DNA from: Pseudodesulfovibrio sp. S3
Lineage (GTDB): Bacteria > Desulfobacterota > Desulfovibrionia > Desulfovibrionales > Desulfovibrionaceae
Direction of reading: 5' to 3'
Assembly: GCF_004025585.1 (NCBI RefSeq)
Contig: NZ_QTZO01000010.1
Location: 1 to 64,000, forward strand
Length of the DNA: 64,000 bases
Position numbers and translations under genes: made by a program. The notes under the pieces were generated by a model. It made no database searches. It worked only from the letters and a program-made list of their open reading frames with translations, and was not told where the DNA came from. Numbering within the stretch: the first letter of the stretch is position 1; each line of letters starts with the position of its first letter. Of this stretch, positions 7,749 to 17,513 are shown one piece after another.

Positions 7749-9143
7749 CTAATCCTCGCCGTCCATATTCCAGGGTTTCCTGATGAACATGCCGGCCTTG
7801 ATGCCCGGATAGTCGCAAATGAACACACCGCGCTGGCCGGGATGCGATACGTCCAGGCCCGTGCCGTGGTCGTTTTCCAGACCGTAATCTTCTGCGGAAA
7901 GACGGGGACGGATAAGTCCCGGGATGAGCAGTTCAACGTCATCGGATGTGGTCCAGCGGGACTTGGTCTGAACCAGCCAGCGGCCTGAAGCCAGCGGGGT
8001 GAGGATGCGGGCCAGAACCGAACGTTTTTCGCCGGGATCGGGCGGTTGGGCGATGACACCCCGGTTTGCCGGGTCAAAGAACCCGGTGGTCAAGGGCCGG
8101 GTGGCGGCATTGACCAGCTCTGAAAGGTATTTTTCAGGCTGGAACTGGCCTGCAGCGGCATCCACCAGAGCGGTCTTGTACGCGTCCACCACCTGGGCAA
8201 GATAGGCGGAACTCTTGGTCCGGCCTTCGAGTTTCACGGAGGCCACTTTCATGCGCATGAACCATTCCAGGTAATGGAGCAGGCAGAGATCCTCCGCCGC
8301 AAAAAACTTGGTCCAGGAGTCCGTGTCCAGGGCCAGGGACAAGGCCGGGTCGGCCACCGGCTCAGGCACGGGGTCTTCATCATCGAGCGGGGAAAAGGTG
8401 AAATCCTCCGGGGCGTCAAAGATGAAATCGTCCGTCTCCGAACCGTATTCGCGGATTTCCCACATCTTTTCGCCCGGTCGGGTGCGCTCCTCAAAGGTGA
8501 TGGAAGCCGGTCGATATTCGTACCGGCAGGGGTGGGAGCATTCGCCCAGATTGCCGGGTCGGTCGTTGAGCAGGGCGGACATATAGCATCGGCCGGATAT
8601 GGCCATGCACATGGAACCGTGCACAAACACCTCAAGCTCCATATTGGGCATCTGTTTGCGCACCGTATCCAGCATCTCCGACAGCTCGCCGGAGCGCAGT
8701 TCCCGGGCCACGTTGACCCGTCTGGCCCCGTTCTCCCGCCAGAACCGGACAGCTTCGGCATTGGACGTGTTGGCCTGGGTGGAGACATGCACCGGGATTT
8801 CGGGCAATTCCCGCCTGAGCATGCGGATGATGCCGGGGTCAGCGGCAATGACCGCGTCGGGCTTCAGTTCGCCCAGGGCCTCGATGTGTTCCCGGACCTG
8901 ATTCATGTGCGACTGGCGCGGGTATACGTTCAAGGTGTAGTAGACCTTGACATCCGCCTTTCTGGCCCGCTGAATGGCGATGGAAAGACTCTCCTTGTCA
9001 AACCCTCCGGCTCCGGCACGCAGATTCAGCCCCTCGCCGCCCAGATAGACAGCGTCCGCACCATACAGAATGGCGGTTTGCAACTTCTCCATGTCGCCCG
9101 CAGGGGCAAGGAGTTCCGGTCTGAAAGGACGAGCATTGGGCAT
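7749..9143 (-). CDS. Peptidase U32 family protein (TrhP/YegQ-like)
   Basis: 464 aa. The start ELLAPAGDMEKLQTAILYGA, the LGGEGLNLRAGA loop, VHGSMCMAISGRCYMS and the Cys set around LGECSHPCRYEY are signatures of the U32 collagenase-like family. Members now known include TrhP and RlhA, which hydroxylate tRNA and rRNA bases, and UbiU/UbiV, which use an Fe-S cluster for O2-independent hydroxylation; the conserved Cys here would ligate such a cluster. A Pro/Glu-rich acidic insertion (~250-275) precedes a C-terminal U32-type region. The old 'protease' label is probably wrong for this subgroup. Transcribed alone. Confidence 0.85.
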   Translation of the reverse strand: MPNARPFRPELLAPAGDMEKLQTAILYGADAVYLGGEGLNLRAGAGGFDKESLSIAIQRARKADVKVYYTLNVYPRQSHMNQVREHIEALGELKPDAVIAADPGIIRMLRRELPEIPVHVSTQANTSNAEAVRFWRENGARRVNVARELRSGELSEMLDTVRKQMPNMELEVFVHGSMCMAISGRCYMSALLNDRPGNLGECSHPCRYEYRPASITFEERTRPGEKMWEIREYGSETDDFIFDAPEDFTFSPLDDEDPVPEPVADPALSLALDTDSWTKFFAAEDLCLLHYLEWFMRMKVASVKLEGRTKSSAYLAQVVDAYKTALVDAAAGQFQPEKYLSELVNAATRPLTTGFFDPANRGVIAQPPDPGEKRSVLARILTPLASGRWLVQTKSRWTTSDDVELLIPGLIRPRLSAEDYGLENDHGTGLDVSHPGQRGVFICDYPGIKAGMFIRKPWNMDGED

Positions 9144-9415
9144 GGGGCGAGACTACATGAAACAAGATCGATCCGCCAGAGGTGAATCGCGTTCTGCCGG
9201 GATGTTCCAATCTCCCGGGGAATGACGCCTTTTTCGGCATAAAAAGGCTTGTCTGGCACGACCGCCGTACGATACAGCCAAGCAATCGTGGACAACACCC
9301 TTGCCTCCAAGGCGGTTCCCGTCCCCATTGCGCTTCATGCCGACCGTCACCAGCCGCTCCATTCGGCAGATGACATCTGCGATCCATGCTTCTTTGACCT
9401 ATACAGGAGTCCTTC

Positions 9416-10780
9416 ATGACCATCCAAAGTTTGAACCCGGCTACGGGACAGGTGCTCGCCACCTTTGACGAATACGATTCCGCACAGACCCAAGACATCC
9501 TGGCCTCCACGGCAACGACCTGGAAAACATGGCAGGCAACGGCGTTCGACGAACGCGCCGCCTGTCTGCGGCGGGCCGCTGAAACGCTCCGCACACAAAA
9601 CGGACATCTGGCCGAACTCATGGCCCTCGAAATGGGCAAACCCGTGCGCCAGGGCAAGGGCGAAGTCGAAAAATGCGCCGCCGTCTGCGAATATTACGCC
9701 GAGGAAGGCGCTGCCATGCTCGCCCCGCAGCCTGTGGAAGGGCCGGGACGCAAGGCCTTCATCACCTTCCAGCCGCTGGGCACGGTACTCACGGTCATGC
9801 CGTGGAATTTCCCCCTGTGGCAGGTCTTCCGCATTGCTGCGCCCTCCCTCATGGCAGGCAACACCGTGGTCCTCAAACACGCCTCCAACGTGCCCCAATG
9901 CGCCCTGGCCATCGAACAGGTGTTCAGGGAGGCAGACTTCCCGAAAAATGCCTTCCGCACCCTGCTCATCGGCGCGCGTCAGGTGGAAGCCGCGCTGGAC
10001 CACCCGTCCGTATTCGCGGTCAGCCTGACCGGAAGCGAACCGGCAGGCAAGAAAGTAGCCTCTGCCGCCGGAGCCCGGCTCAAGAAATCCGTCATGGAGC
10101 TGGGAGGCAGCGACCCCCTGCTGGTGCTCCCCGATGCGGACCTCGACGAGGCCGTCAGGGTCGCCACCCTGTCCAGATGCGGCAACACCGGCCAGACCTG
10201 CATCGCGGCAAAACGCTTCATCGTTTTCAACGAGATATACGACGACTTCCTTTCCCGCCTGGAAACCAGCATGGCCGCCCTCAAGGTCGGTGATCCGCTC
10301 AGTGAGGACACGGACATGGGGCCCATGTCCTCGGCCGCCCTCCGCTCGGAATTGCAGGAACAGGTCGACCGCTGCGTGCAGGCTGGCGGCACCGTCCGTA
10401 TGGGCGGAACCCTGCCCGAAGGCCCCGGATTCTACTATCCGCCGACCATCATCACCGACATCCCCAAAGATGCCGCGGTCTGCCAAGAGGAGCTGTTCGG
10501 CCCCGTGGCCATGATTTTCCGGGTATCCTCGGTCAACGAGGCCGTGGATCTGGCCAACGACACGCCGTTCGGCCTGGGGGGCTCGGTCTGGTCGCAGGAC
10601 GAGGAAGCAGCCTTTGCCATCGCCACACGCATCACCGCCGGCTGCGTCTTCATCAACGGCCTGGTCCGCAGCGACGTCCGTCTGCCCTTCGGCGGCGTGG
10701 GCAACTCCGGCTATGGTCGCGAACTCGGCACTTACGGCATCCGCGAATTCGTCAACGTCAAACCGATCTGCATAGGCTAG
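9416..10780 (+). CDS. NAD(P)-dependent aldehyde dehydrogenase, succinate-semialdehyde dehydrogenase type
   Basis: 454 aa, full length for the short Sad/GabD1-type ALDH class. The N-terminus SLNPATGQVLATF, the cofactor loop VMPWNFPLWQVFR, the general base Glu228 (VMELGGSDPLLV) and the nucleophile Cys262 (GNTGQTCIAAKRF) are all present. It oxidises an aldehyde, most likely succinate semialdehyde or a related C4-C5 semialdehyde, to the acid in the cytoplasm. The start ATG has AGGAG upstream. No metabolic neighbours narrow the substrate. A large hairpin element follows the stop. Confidence 0.85.
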   Translation: MTIQSLNPATGQVLATFDEYDSAQTQDILASTATTWKTWQATAFDERAACLRRAAETLRTQNGHLAELMALEMGKPVRQGKGEVEKCAAVCEYYAEEGAAMLAPQPVEGPGRKAFITFQPLGTVLTVMPWNFPLWQVFRIAAPSLMAGNTVVLKHASNVPQCALAIEQVFREADFPKNAFRTLLIGARQVEAALDHPSVFAVSLTGSEPAGKKVASAAGARLKKSVMELGGSDPLLVLPDADLDEAVRVATLSRCGNTGQTCIAAKRFIVFNEIYDDFLSRLETSMAALKVGDPLSEDTDMGPMSSAALRSELQEQVDRCVQAGGTVRMGGTLPEGPGFYYPPTIITDIPKDAAVCQEELFGPVAMIFRVSSVNEAVDLANDTPFGLGGSVWSQDEEAAFAIATRITAGCVFINGLVRSDVRLPFGGVGNSGYGRELGTYGIREFVNVKPICIG

Positions 10781-10786
10781 TGAAGA

Positions 10787-10875
10787 ATGCCTCCGGCGGC
10801 CAGAGGGGGAAACTCTTGAAAGAGTTTCCCCCTCCGGACTCCCCCTTCAGAACTTTTTGGTGCCGCTTCGCGGTT
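10787..10875 (+). repeat. Intergenic hairpin element, copy A (also terminator of the aldehyde dehydrogenase)
   Basis: It begins ATGCCTCCGGCGGCC, contains the hairpin AGGGGGAAACTCTT / AAGAGTTTCCCCCT (10804-10833) and ends near AACTTTTTGGTGCCGCTTCG. The same 5' box and an AAACTTTTT-CGCTT 3' box recur inverted at 30056-30170. The position after a stop codon suggests it acts as a terminator; the shared layout marks it as a dispersed element. Confidence 0.6.
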
Positions 10876-10945
10876 GGTGTGCGAGCTGGTTGGTCAAACA
10901 CCCGCCCCGAACGCAGCGGGCGATGGGATGCTTGAGGCGCTCCCC

Positions 10946-13900
10946 CTATTCCTTCCCTCCGTACAGGGCGTAATATCCGCTGGGCACGACCACCAACGTG
11001 AACAGCGTCGATGCCACCAACCCGAAGATGAGCGCCCAGGCCAGGCCCGAGAAGATCGGATCCAGGGTGATGGGCCAGGCTCCCAGGGCAGTGGTCAGGG
11101 CGGTCAGCACGATGGGGCGCATACGCACGGCCCCGGACTGGACAATGGCTTCCTTGAGCGGCTTGCCCGCCTGGACTTCGGACTGGATGAATTCGATGAG
11201 CACCAGCGAATTGCGGATGACGATGCCGCCCAGCGCGATCATGCCGATCATGGACGTGGCCGTAAAAAAGACCGGATCGCCAAAACCGCCCACAGTGCCG
11301 CCCGCAACAAGATTGAGCAGCCAAAATCCGGGCAGGATGCCGAGCATGGTCAAGGGGATGGCGGACATGATCAAAAGCGGCATGACAAACGAGCCGGTCT
11401 GCCCCACCAGCAGGATGAAGATGCCTATCAGGGCGGCGGCAAAGGCCAGGCCGAGATCACGGAACACATCCAGGGTGATCTTCCATTCTCCCTCGCCAGC
11501 CCATTCGGCCTCGACGCCGGGCGGCAAGGGGTCAGCCTTCAGCCTGGCCTTGAGGTCGAGCACGGCCTCGCCCGGCGGCACCCCGGCGGTGTCGGCGAAA
11601 ACATAGGCCACGCGCTTCAGGTTCTTGTGGTAGATGGGCTGTGCTGACGGAACCTCGCGAAAACTGCCCAGTTCGGCCAGGGGGACCATGCTCCCTGACG
11701 CGGTCTTCATGCGCAGCTCGCCCAGGGCGTCCGGGCCGGTACGCAGGGAAACAGGCAGGACCATGCGCACGGGCAGGGCCTGGCGTTCATGGGCCATGTG
11801 CACCGAAGCAGGCGAGGTGCCGGTCAGGGCCAGGCGCAGGGTTTCCACCACATCGGCCGTGCTGACTCCATGCAAGGCTGCCTTTTCCTTATCTAAAACA
11901 AAATCGATCATTGTCCGATACGTTTCCGATGAATCGTCCAGATCAACCAGGCCGGGCAGGGTCTCCATGAGCGATTCCACATGCTTGGCACCGAGTATGA
12001 GCGCCCCGTAATCCAGACCGGGCCGACCGTATATCTCGGCGGTCAGGGTGGCTATGACCGGCGGGCCGGGGGGAGCCTCCACGAGCTTGAGTATCGCGCC
12101 ATGGTTTCGGGCAATGGCCTGCAAATCGCTGCGTAACCTGAGCCCGATACTGTGGGACTGCATGTCCCGGTCGGCCTTGTCGGCCAGATTGACGCGAATG
12201 TCGGCAAAATTGGGTTGTTCGCGCCAATAATAGTGACGGACCATGCCGTTGAAATCCATGGGCGAGGGCGACCCGGCATAGGTGACGAAGTTGGTCACCT
12301 CGGGCACCGAGCGGAGGTACGCCTCAAAATCACGCACGGCCCTGTCGGTCCGTTCCAACGTGGTGCCTTCAGGCATGTCCACCAGGAGCTGAAGCTCATT
12401 CTTGTTGTCAAAGGGCAGCATCTTGAGCGGCACCAGGCGCAGGAGCACCAATCCCGCGCACAGGCCGAGACCCGCAAGTATGGCAAACAACAGCAAACGG
12501 CGATGACGCGCCTTTTCCAAAAAAGGCGTAATGACCTTTGCATAGGCAGCCTGGAGGCGGGAACTGACTTTCTTTTCGGGTTTTTTCTGCTGTCCAGCCC
12601 GGTCAGGGGCACGATTTCGAAGCAGCAGATAGGCCATCCACGGCACCACGGTCAGGGCGGCCACGGTGGAGAAGGTCACGGTCAGGGGCACGTTGGCGGC
12701 CATGGGAGCCATGTAGGGTCCCATCATTCCGGTAATGAAGAAGAGCGGCGTAAAGGAAACGATGATGGCCAGTGTGGACATGATCACCGGCGGCAGGACC
12801 TCCTTCACGGCATGGAGGGTGGCCTCAAGGGGGGTGCGCAACCCCATGCGGATATGCCGCTGGATGTTGTCCACATTGGTGATCGGGTCATCCACCACCA
12901 ACCCCAGCGACAGGATCAGGGCGAACAGGGTCACCCGGTTAATGGTGTAGCCGAAGAGATAGTTGACAAAGAGCGCCAGGGAAAAACTCATGGGCACGGC
13001 CAGGGCCACTACCAGGGCTTCGCGCCAGCCCAGGGTAAAGGCGAGCAGGGCGATCACGGTGATGACGGCAAAAAACAGGGAAGAGAGCAGTTCATTGACC
13101 TTGGCGTGGGCGGTTTCCCCGTAGTTGCGGGTCACGGTGGCGGTCACCCCCTGCGGCAGGACCTTGCGCTCCAGTTCCCGCAGTTTGGCAATGACCGCAT
13201 CGGCCACGGCCACGGCATTGACCCCTTTCTTCTTGGCCAGGCCGATGGTCACGGCCGGACGCGACACGGTCTCGGCCTGCTGCTTGATGTCCATCATATA
13301 GACATCGGAAAAGCCGATGCGCGAATAGCTTGCCGGTTCCTGCGGGCCGTCGATGATCTCGGCCACGTCGCGCAGGTAGACCGGTTTGTTGCCGAACACG
13401 CCCACCACCAGGGAGGCGGCATCGTCCGCCTTGAGCAGGAAGGACTGGCTGACCACCTGGGTCTCCACGTCGCGCACCACGAAACGGCCTGCGGACAGGG
13501 AGCTGTCAGCCCCCTTGAGCGCACGGAATATTTCCTGCGGCGACACGTTGAAGCCGGCCATGCGATCGGGCTGCACCTCCACGCGCACCTCGCGCGACCG
13601 CCCTGAATGCAGGGAAATGCGCGAGACATCCTCCACCTCGGCCAGCCGGTGGAAGAGTTCCTCGGCCATGCGCCGCAGATCATAGTCGGAATAGCGGTCC
13701 TCATATCCGTGTTCCGCATGCAGGGTCAGGGCCACGATGGGAACGTCGTCGATCTCCACGGGCTTGACCACCCAGCCGGATACGATGGTCGGAGCAAGAT
13801 CCTGGTTCTTGAGGATGGTGTTGTGCAGTTTGATGAGCGAATCCTCGCGGTCCTCGCCCACAAAAAACCGGACCGTGACCGCAGTCCGGTCCTTGCTGGA

Positions 13901-14185
13901 CATGGAGTAAACATACTCCACCCCGTCAATCTGCCAGAGCAGCCGCTCCAGAGGCGTGGTCACAAGCTTTTCCACCTCCTCTGCGGAAGCGCCCGGCACC
14001 TGGACCAGGACATCGGCCATGGGAACCACTATCTGCGGCTCTTCCTCGCGCGGGGTGACCATGATGGCGGCGATTCCCATCAACAGCGCGGCCATGGCCA
14101 GGATGATCGACATCTGCGAAGTCAGGAAATATCGGACAATGGCCGGCAGAAAACCGGTGACCTTCGTGGAATCCGCACCCATCAC
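10946..14185 (-). CDS. RND efflux permease (AcrB/MexF superfamily)
   Basis: 1079 aa, the expected length for an RND pump: TM1 (~15-40), a large periplasmic loop, a TM2-6 bundle from ~350, a second loop, then TM7-12. The TM4 proton-relay acidic pair is visible in LGLVVDDPITNVDN, and the GWREALVVALAVPMS region is typical. It uses the proton motive force to expel small molecules through an outer-membrane channel. The adaptor gene overlaps its start by 4 bases (ATGA). No outer-membrane factor or regulator is adjacent, so it may borrow a TolC encoded elsewhere. Substrate unknown. Confidence 0.93.
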   Translation of the reverse strand: MMGADSTKVTGFLPAIVRYFLTSQMSIILAMAALLMGIAAIMVTPREEEPQIVVPMADVLVQVPGASAEEVEKLVTTPLERLLWQIDGVEYVYSMSSKDRTAVTVRFFVGEDREDSLIKLHNTILKNQDLAPTIVSGWVVKPVEIDDVPIVALTLHAEHGYEDRYSDYDLRRMAEELFHRLAEVEDVSRISLHSGRSREVRVEVQPDRMAGFNVSPQEIFRALKGADSSLSAGRFVVRDVETQVVSQSFLLKADDAASLVVGVFGNKPVYLRDVAEIIDGPQEPASYSRIGFSDVYMMDIKQQAETVSRPAVTIGLAKKKGVNAVAVADAVIAKLRELERKVLPQGVTATVTRNYGETAHAKVNELLSSLFFAVITVIALLAFTLGWREALVVALAVPMSFSLALFVNYLFGYTINRVTLFALILSLGLVVDDPITNVDNIQRHIRMGLRTPLEATLHAVKEVLPPVIMSTLAIIVSFTPLFFITGMMGPYMAPMAANVPLTVTFSTVAALTVVPWMAYLLLRNRAPDRAGQQKKPEKKVSSRLQAAYAKVITPFLEKARHRRLLLFAILAGLGLCAGLVLLRLVPLKMLPFDNKNELQLLVDMPEGTTLERTDRAVRDFEAYLRSVPEVTNFVTYAGSPSPMDFNGMVRHYYWREQPNFADIRVNLADKADRDMQSHSIGLRLRSDLQAIARNHGAILKLVEAPPGPPVIATLTAEIYGRPGLDYGALILGAKHVESLMETLPGLVDLDDSSETYRTMIDFVLDKEKAALHGVSTADVVETLRLALTGTSPASVHMAHERQALPVRMVLPVSLRTGPDALGELRMKTASGSMVPLAELGSFREVPSAQPIYHKNLKRVAYVFADTAGVPPGEAVLDLKARLKADPLPPGVEAEWAGEGEWKITLDVFRDLGLAFAAALIGIFILLVGQTGSFVMPLLIMSAIPLTMLGILPGFWLLNLVAGGTVGGFGDPVFFTATSMIGMIALGGIVIRNSLVLIEFIQSEVQAGKPLKEAIVQSGAVRMRPIVLTALTTALGAWPITLDPIFSGLAWALIFGLVASTLFTLVVVPSGYYALYGGKE

Positions 14186-15318
14186 CGGCCTCCGTCAGCA
14201 GCCGGACCGATGCCCACGACCTCGCCGCCGGACAGGCCGGACAGGATCTCCACCCGGTGGTCCACGAGTTGGCCCGTGCGCACGTACATCGGCTGCCAGC
14301 CCTGCTCGGTCTTGACCATGACCGTCTCCAGTTGCCCCACGCGGACGACCGCCCCCTCGGGAACGAGCACCGTCTGTTCCTCGCCCAACGGAACCATGAG
14401 CCGTCCGAACATGCCGGGATACAGTCCGGGGCGCTCGGGCAGACGGACCTTGACCAGGAAGGAACGGGTCAGGGGATCGGCCAGAGGCTCGATCTCCTCC
14501 ACCACGCCGGACAGGGGCTCGTCACCGGACAGGGCGTCCACCCTGACGGCCAGGGCCTGGCCCAGCCTGATCTGGGCTATGAGCGATTCGCGCACCATGG
14601 CCTCCAGGTGCAGGGAACCGCCCGTATGCAGCGTCAGCAGCTCCTTGCCGGGAAAGGCCAGATCACCTGGCTCGGCCAGCCGTCTGGCGACCTCTCCGGA
14701 ATCCTGGGCCGTGACAGTGGTATACCCCAAATCAATCTCGGCTTCCTGAACCAGTTTGCCTGCTTCGCGGGCCCGTGCCTGGGCAGCGGTCACGCCCTGC
14801 TCGGCCTGATTCAACCCCGCCTTGGCCTGAAGGTAGTCTGATTCGGCCTTTTCCACTTCCTCGGCCGTGACCACCTTCTGCTCGAAAAGCTGGCTCATGC
14901 GCCTATAGGTTGATTCGGCCTTGTCATGGGCGGCCTTGGCCGAGGCCAGGGCGTCTTTGGCCTGCCCCGTCATGCTGGTTGCAGAAGCCTGGGCCTGGCG
15001 GGAACGTTCAAGACGGGTTCGGGAGGCCCGGTCATCCAGCACCACAAGCTGGTCGCCCTTGGCAACCTTGTCGCCGGGCCGCACCAGAACCTCAAGCACC
15101 CTGCCGGTCACCTGAGCCTCCACCCGGACGTCGGTCTTGGCCTGGACCGTGCCCACGGCATCGTACAGCCGGGGCAATGTGGTCAGCTCGGCTGTGGCCG
15201 TGCTTTCCGGTTCAGCCAATATCCCCTTCTGTCCGGTGGGGGCCGGGTCCGAACCGCAGCCCGCCTGCAAGGCAACAACCACGACAATCGACAACATGTT
15301 CATGATTATCTTTCTCAT
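14182..15318 (-). CDS. RND periplasmic adaptor lipoprotein (membrane fusion protein)
   Basis: 378 aa with a lipoprotein signal (lipobox LQAG-Cys at ~21), so it is anchored in the inner membrane on the periplasmic side. The biotinyl-lipoyl half (VEAQVTGRVLEVLVRPGDKV), a long alpha-helical hairpin (~105-185) and the second half (DLGYTTVTAQDSGEVARR) are in standard MFP order. It bridges the RND permease to an outer-membrane channel. GAGAGG precedes the ATG. The 4-base overlap with the permease indicates coupled translation. Confidence 0.92.
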   Translation of the reverse strand: MRKIIMNMLSIVVVVALQAGCGSDPAPTGQKGILAEPESTATAELTTLPRLYDAVGTVQAKTDVRVEAQVTGRVLEVLVRPGDKVAKGDQLVVLDDRASRTRLERSRQAQASATSMTGQAKDALASAKAAHDKAESTYRRMSQLFEQKVVTAEEVEKAESDYLQAKAGLNQAEQGVTAAQARAREAGKLVQEAEIDLGYTTVTAQDSGEVARRLAEPGDLAFPGKELLTLHTGGSLHLEAMVRESLIAQIRLGQALAVRVDALSGDEPLSGVVEEIEPLADPLTRSFLVKVRLPERPGLYPGMFGRLMVPLGEEQTVLVPEGAVVRVGQLETVMVKTEQGWQPMYVRTGQLVDHRVEILSGLSGGEVVGIGPAADGGR

Positions 15319-15485
15319 GCGCCTCTCTTAACACAAAAGGCTTTGCGTCCGCCACGGTCAACTCACGCGAGCCAAGGTTTTCACGGCCAGGACCTGTGCA
15401 TTGAGACCGCGGGGCAAATTGCCCTGGCCCGAAAATAAGGCTATTGAAGATATTCCGACAACCAAATCACTCCGCGAGGGACTCC

Positions 15486-16436
15486 ATGGACCATTTTTCC
15501 GTCACCCTGAATCAGGTACTGCCCATCCTGCTGCTGATCATCCTCGGCAACCAGCTCAGGAAACGGCAGTGGATCAAGGAATCCACGGTGGAGGACCTCA
15601 AATGGCTGGCCGTGAACATCGCCCTGCCTTCGGTCCTGTTCACTTCGTTCCTCAATCTGGAACTCAAAATATCCTACCTGGCGGTCATGGGGGTCATCTT
15701 CGGATTATGCGTGGTCATGTACGGGCTGGGCTGGGGAGTGCAGCGTCTTTTCAAGATCAACCACCCCTATTTCCCGCTGCTGGTCACCGGGTTCGAGTTC
15801 GGCATGCTCGGCGTATCCCTGTTCGGCACGTCCTACGGCATGGAGGCTATTGGCTATATCGCGGTCATCGGCCTGGGGCACGAATTCTTCATCTGGTTCC
15901 CGTTCTTGTCCATCCTGTTGATAAAGAGGGACAATGTCCGGGACGTGACCAAACTGGCCACGGCCTTTCTCAAGGCGCCGCCCATCATCGCCATCATGCT
16001 CGGCGTGGCCCTGAACCTGCTGGGCGCCCGCGAACCGCTCTACGCCTGGCCCGTGATGGGCGGGGCCATGGCCACCCTGAAATTTACCGGCCAAATGACC
16101 ATCCCCCTGATCCTGATCATCGTGGGGTACGGATTCAGGCTGGAGGCCCACGGATTGCGCGATGTCCTGGCCACGGTGGCCTTCCGCATGGTCTGCCTCA
16201 TCCCCCTGGCCCTGATGCTCAACGCCTGGTTCCTGCGCGACATGCTCCACCTGCACCCCGCTTTCCAGGCCGGGCTGTTCACCATGCTCATCCTGCCGCC
16301 GCCGTTCATCGTCCCGTTGTTCATGCGGCCCGAGGACCGGGAGGAACGGCGGTACGTAAACAACGTGCTGACCGTGAACACCGTGGTCTCACTGGCGGTC
16401 TTCGTGGTGTACCTGACCTTCAATCCCACGCTGTAG
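15486..16436 (+). CDS. AEC-family (auxin efflux carrier-like) transporter
   Basis: 316 aa from ATG 15486 (MDHFSVTLNQVLPILLLIIL), chosen because GAGGG lies just upstream; an in-frame ATG 14 codons earlier lacks this. It is strongly hydrophobic with about ten predicted membrane helices, including the family feature LAVNIALPSVLFTSF near the N-terminus (helix-breaking Pro in TM2) and a related repeat in the second half. Bacterial AEC proteins export or import organic anions such as malate, malonate or amino-acid derivatives; the substrate here is unknown. It is divergent from the RND adaptor across a 167-base region. Confidence 0.88.
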   Translation: MDHFSVTLNQVLPILLLIILGNQLRKRQWIKESTVEDLKWLAVNIALPSVLFTSFLNLELKISYLAVMGVIFGLCVVMYGLGWGVQRLFKINHPYFPLLVTGFEFGMLGVSLFGTSYGMEAIGYIAVIGLGHEFFIWFPFLSILLIKRDNVRDVTKLATAFLKAPPIIAIMLGVALNLLGAREPLYAWPVMGGAMATLKFTGQMTIPLILIIVGYGFRLEAHGLRDVLATVAFRMVCLIPLALMLNAWFLRDMLHLHPAFQAGLFTMLILPPPFIVPLFMRPEDREERRYVNNVLTVNTVVSLAVFVVYLTFNPTL

Positions 16437-16846
16437 CCATTCGGATGTAAGGATTTTTCCAGCCGGGAAGGGGCTGACGCAAGGCGCAAAAAAAGGCCAG
16501 TCCCCATGCGCATTCCGCAGCCGGAGATGGCTTTCCGCGGCACTGGCTCATGGCCCAAGGCCGCAAAAAAAGTGCGCTGCCCGATTTCCCGGAGATCCCT
16601 GGCTGTTTTCCCCTCAGCCGTGGGTATCATGCGCACACTAATGTTTTGCTAAGAGCGACTCGTTTCGCTGATATATGGTTTTATGTGGCTTAACGGGTCT
16701 CACCCTCCGTTGAGGTTATCCTGCAATATGTCATGGGCCAATCCCTTGCGGGCTTTTTCCTTATGGTCACTTTTGGACATACATAAGATAAGCATCCAAA
16801 GGCGAATGTCCATACCCGGCAAAACGAAAACCAAGGATGAGGAGGG
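16437..16846. other. Intergenic region with a minus-strand structured terminator
   Basis: No coding frame is convincing. On the minus strand an inverted repeat (GAGCCAGT near 16549-16542 with ACTGGCC at 16501-16495) encloses a GC-rich, foldable segment and is followed by seven T (16494-16488). This could terminate the leftward operon that ends at 16847, or be the 3' end of a small RNA. I see nothing else in the rest. Confidence 0.4.
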
Positions 16847-17512
16847 TTATTTGACCCGTTTGATGACGGCCCCGGCCTCTCTGTCGGGCACCAGTTCGAA
16901 GATACGGTCTGCTGACCCGGCGAACAGGTCCAGGGGGTGGTGGCTGATGATCAGGAGCTGCAAGTTCAGCCGCACGGCGATTTCCTGAATCAGCTTCATG
17001 AATTTGGGGATCAGTCCGGGCTTGAGCCAGCAGTCCTGCTCGTCCAGGACCAGGAAGGGGCGGTGATTCGCTTCCGGCAGCTGGGACAGGGCAATGAGCC
17101 GCAACCCCACGGACAAGATGTTGCAGACAGAACCGCCCTGGCCGGTCATGATGTCCTCTATCTCATCCTCGCGGCCCTGGTTGCGGATCAGGAAATGGAT
17201 GTGCAGCCGATTGGACTTGACCTCGCGCTCGGACACGACCACCCGGTCCTGACCGAGGATTTCTCGGATGGCGTGGGTTAGGTTGGCCTCCACCTCGTCC
17301 AGGATCTTGCCGAACAGGGCCGTGGACAACTCTTCCAGGGTATCCCGCGCCTTGGGAGCAAGGACCAGAAAGTCCCGTACTGAGGCAAGGGACCGGCGCA
17401 CCCGCCCGTGTTCGGAGTGCAGCCGTTCTGCCAGGGCGGACAGGCGGTGTATGCGGCCCTGGGCCTGCCTGCGCGCCTCGCGAAGGTCAATCAACTCCTG
17501 ACGCAGGGGCAC
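16847..17512 (-). CDS. Split Rad50/SbcC-like ATPase, C-terminal half (signature, Walker B, H-loop)
   Basis: 221 aa from a GTG one base after the stop of the preceding gene. The longer reading would lie inside that gene. Residues 5-60 form a coiled coil. Then come an ABC/SMC signature-like TGQGGSV (123-129), the Walker B strand FLVLDEQD (153-160, Asp157, Glu158) and an H-loop IISHHP (His191). There is no Walker A. These are the motifs of the C-terminal lobe of Rad50/SbcC/SMC proteins. The missing Walker A lobe and hook are encoded by the gene at 18776-20134 in the same operon, so the two chains probably assemble into one nucleotide-binding domain. Role in DNA end processing is inference. Confidence 0.75.
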   Translation of the reverse strand: MPLRQELIDLREARRQAQGRIHRLSALAERLHSEHGRVRRSLASVRDFLVLAPKARDTLEELSTALFGKILDEVEANLTHAIREILGQDRVVVSEREVKSNRLHIHFLIRNQGREDEIEDIMTGQGGSVCNILSVGLRLIALSQLPEANHRPFLVLDEQDCWLKPGLIPKFMKLIQEIAVRLNLQLLIISHHPLDLFAGSADRIFELVPDREAGAVIKRVK

Positions 17513-17513
17513 G

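Noticed and set aside
12152-13606. 484-codon plus-strand frame inside the RND permease gene
   Set aside because: It is His/Gly/Gln-rich antisense shadow of a well-supported permease gene; similar shadows occur opposite murJ (22109-23281) and the U32 gene (8274-9185).
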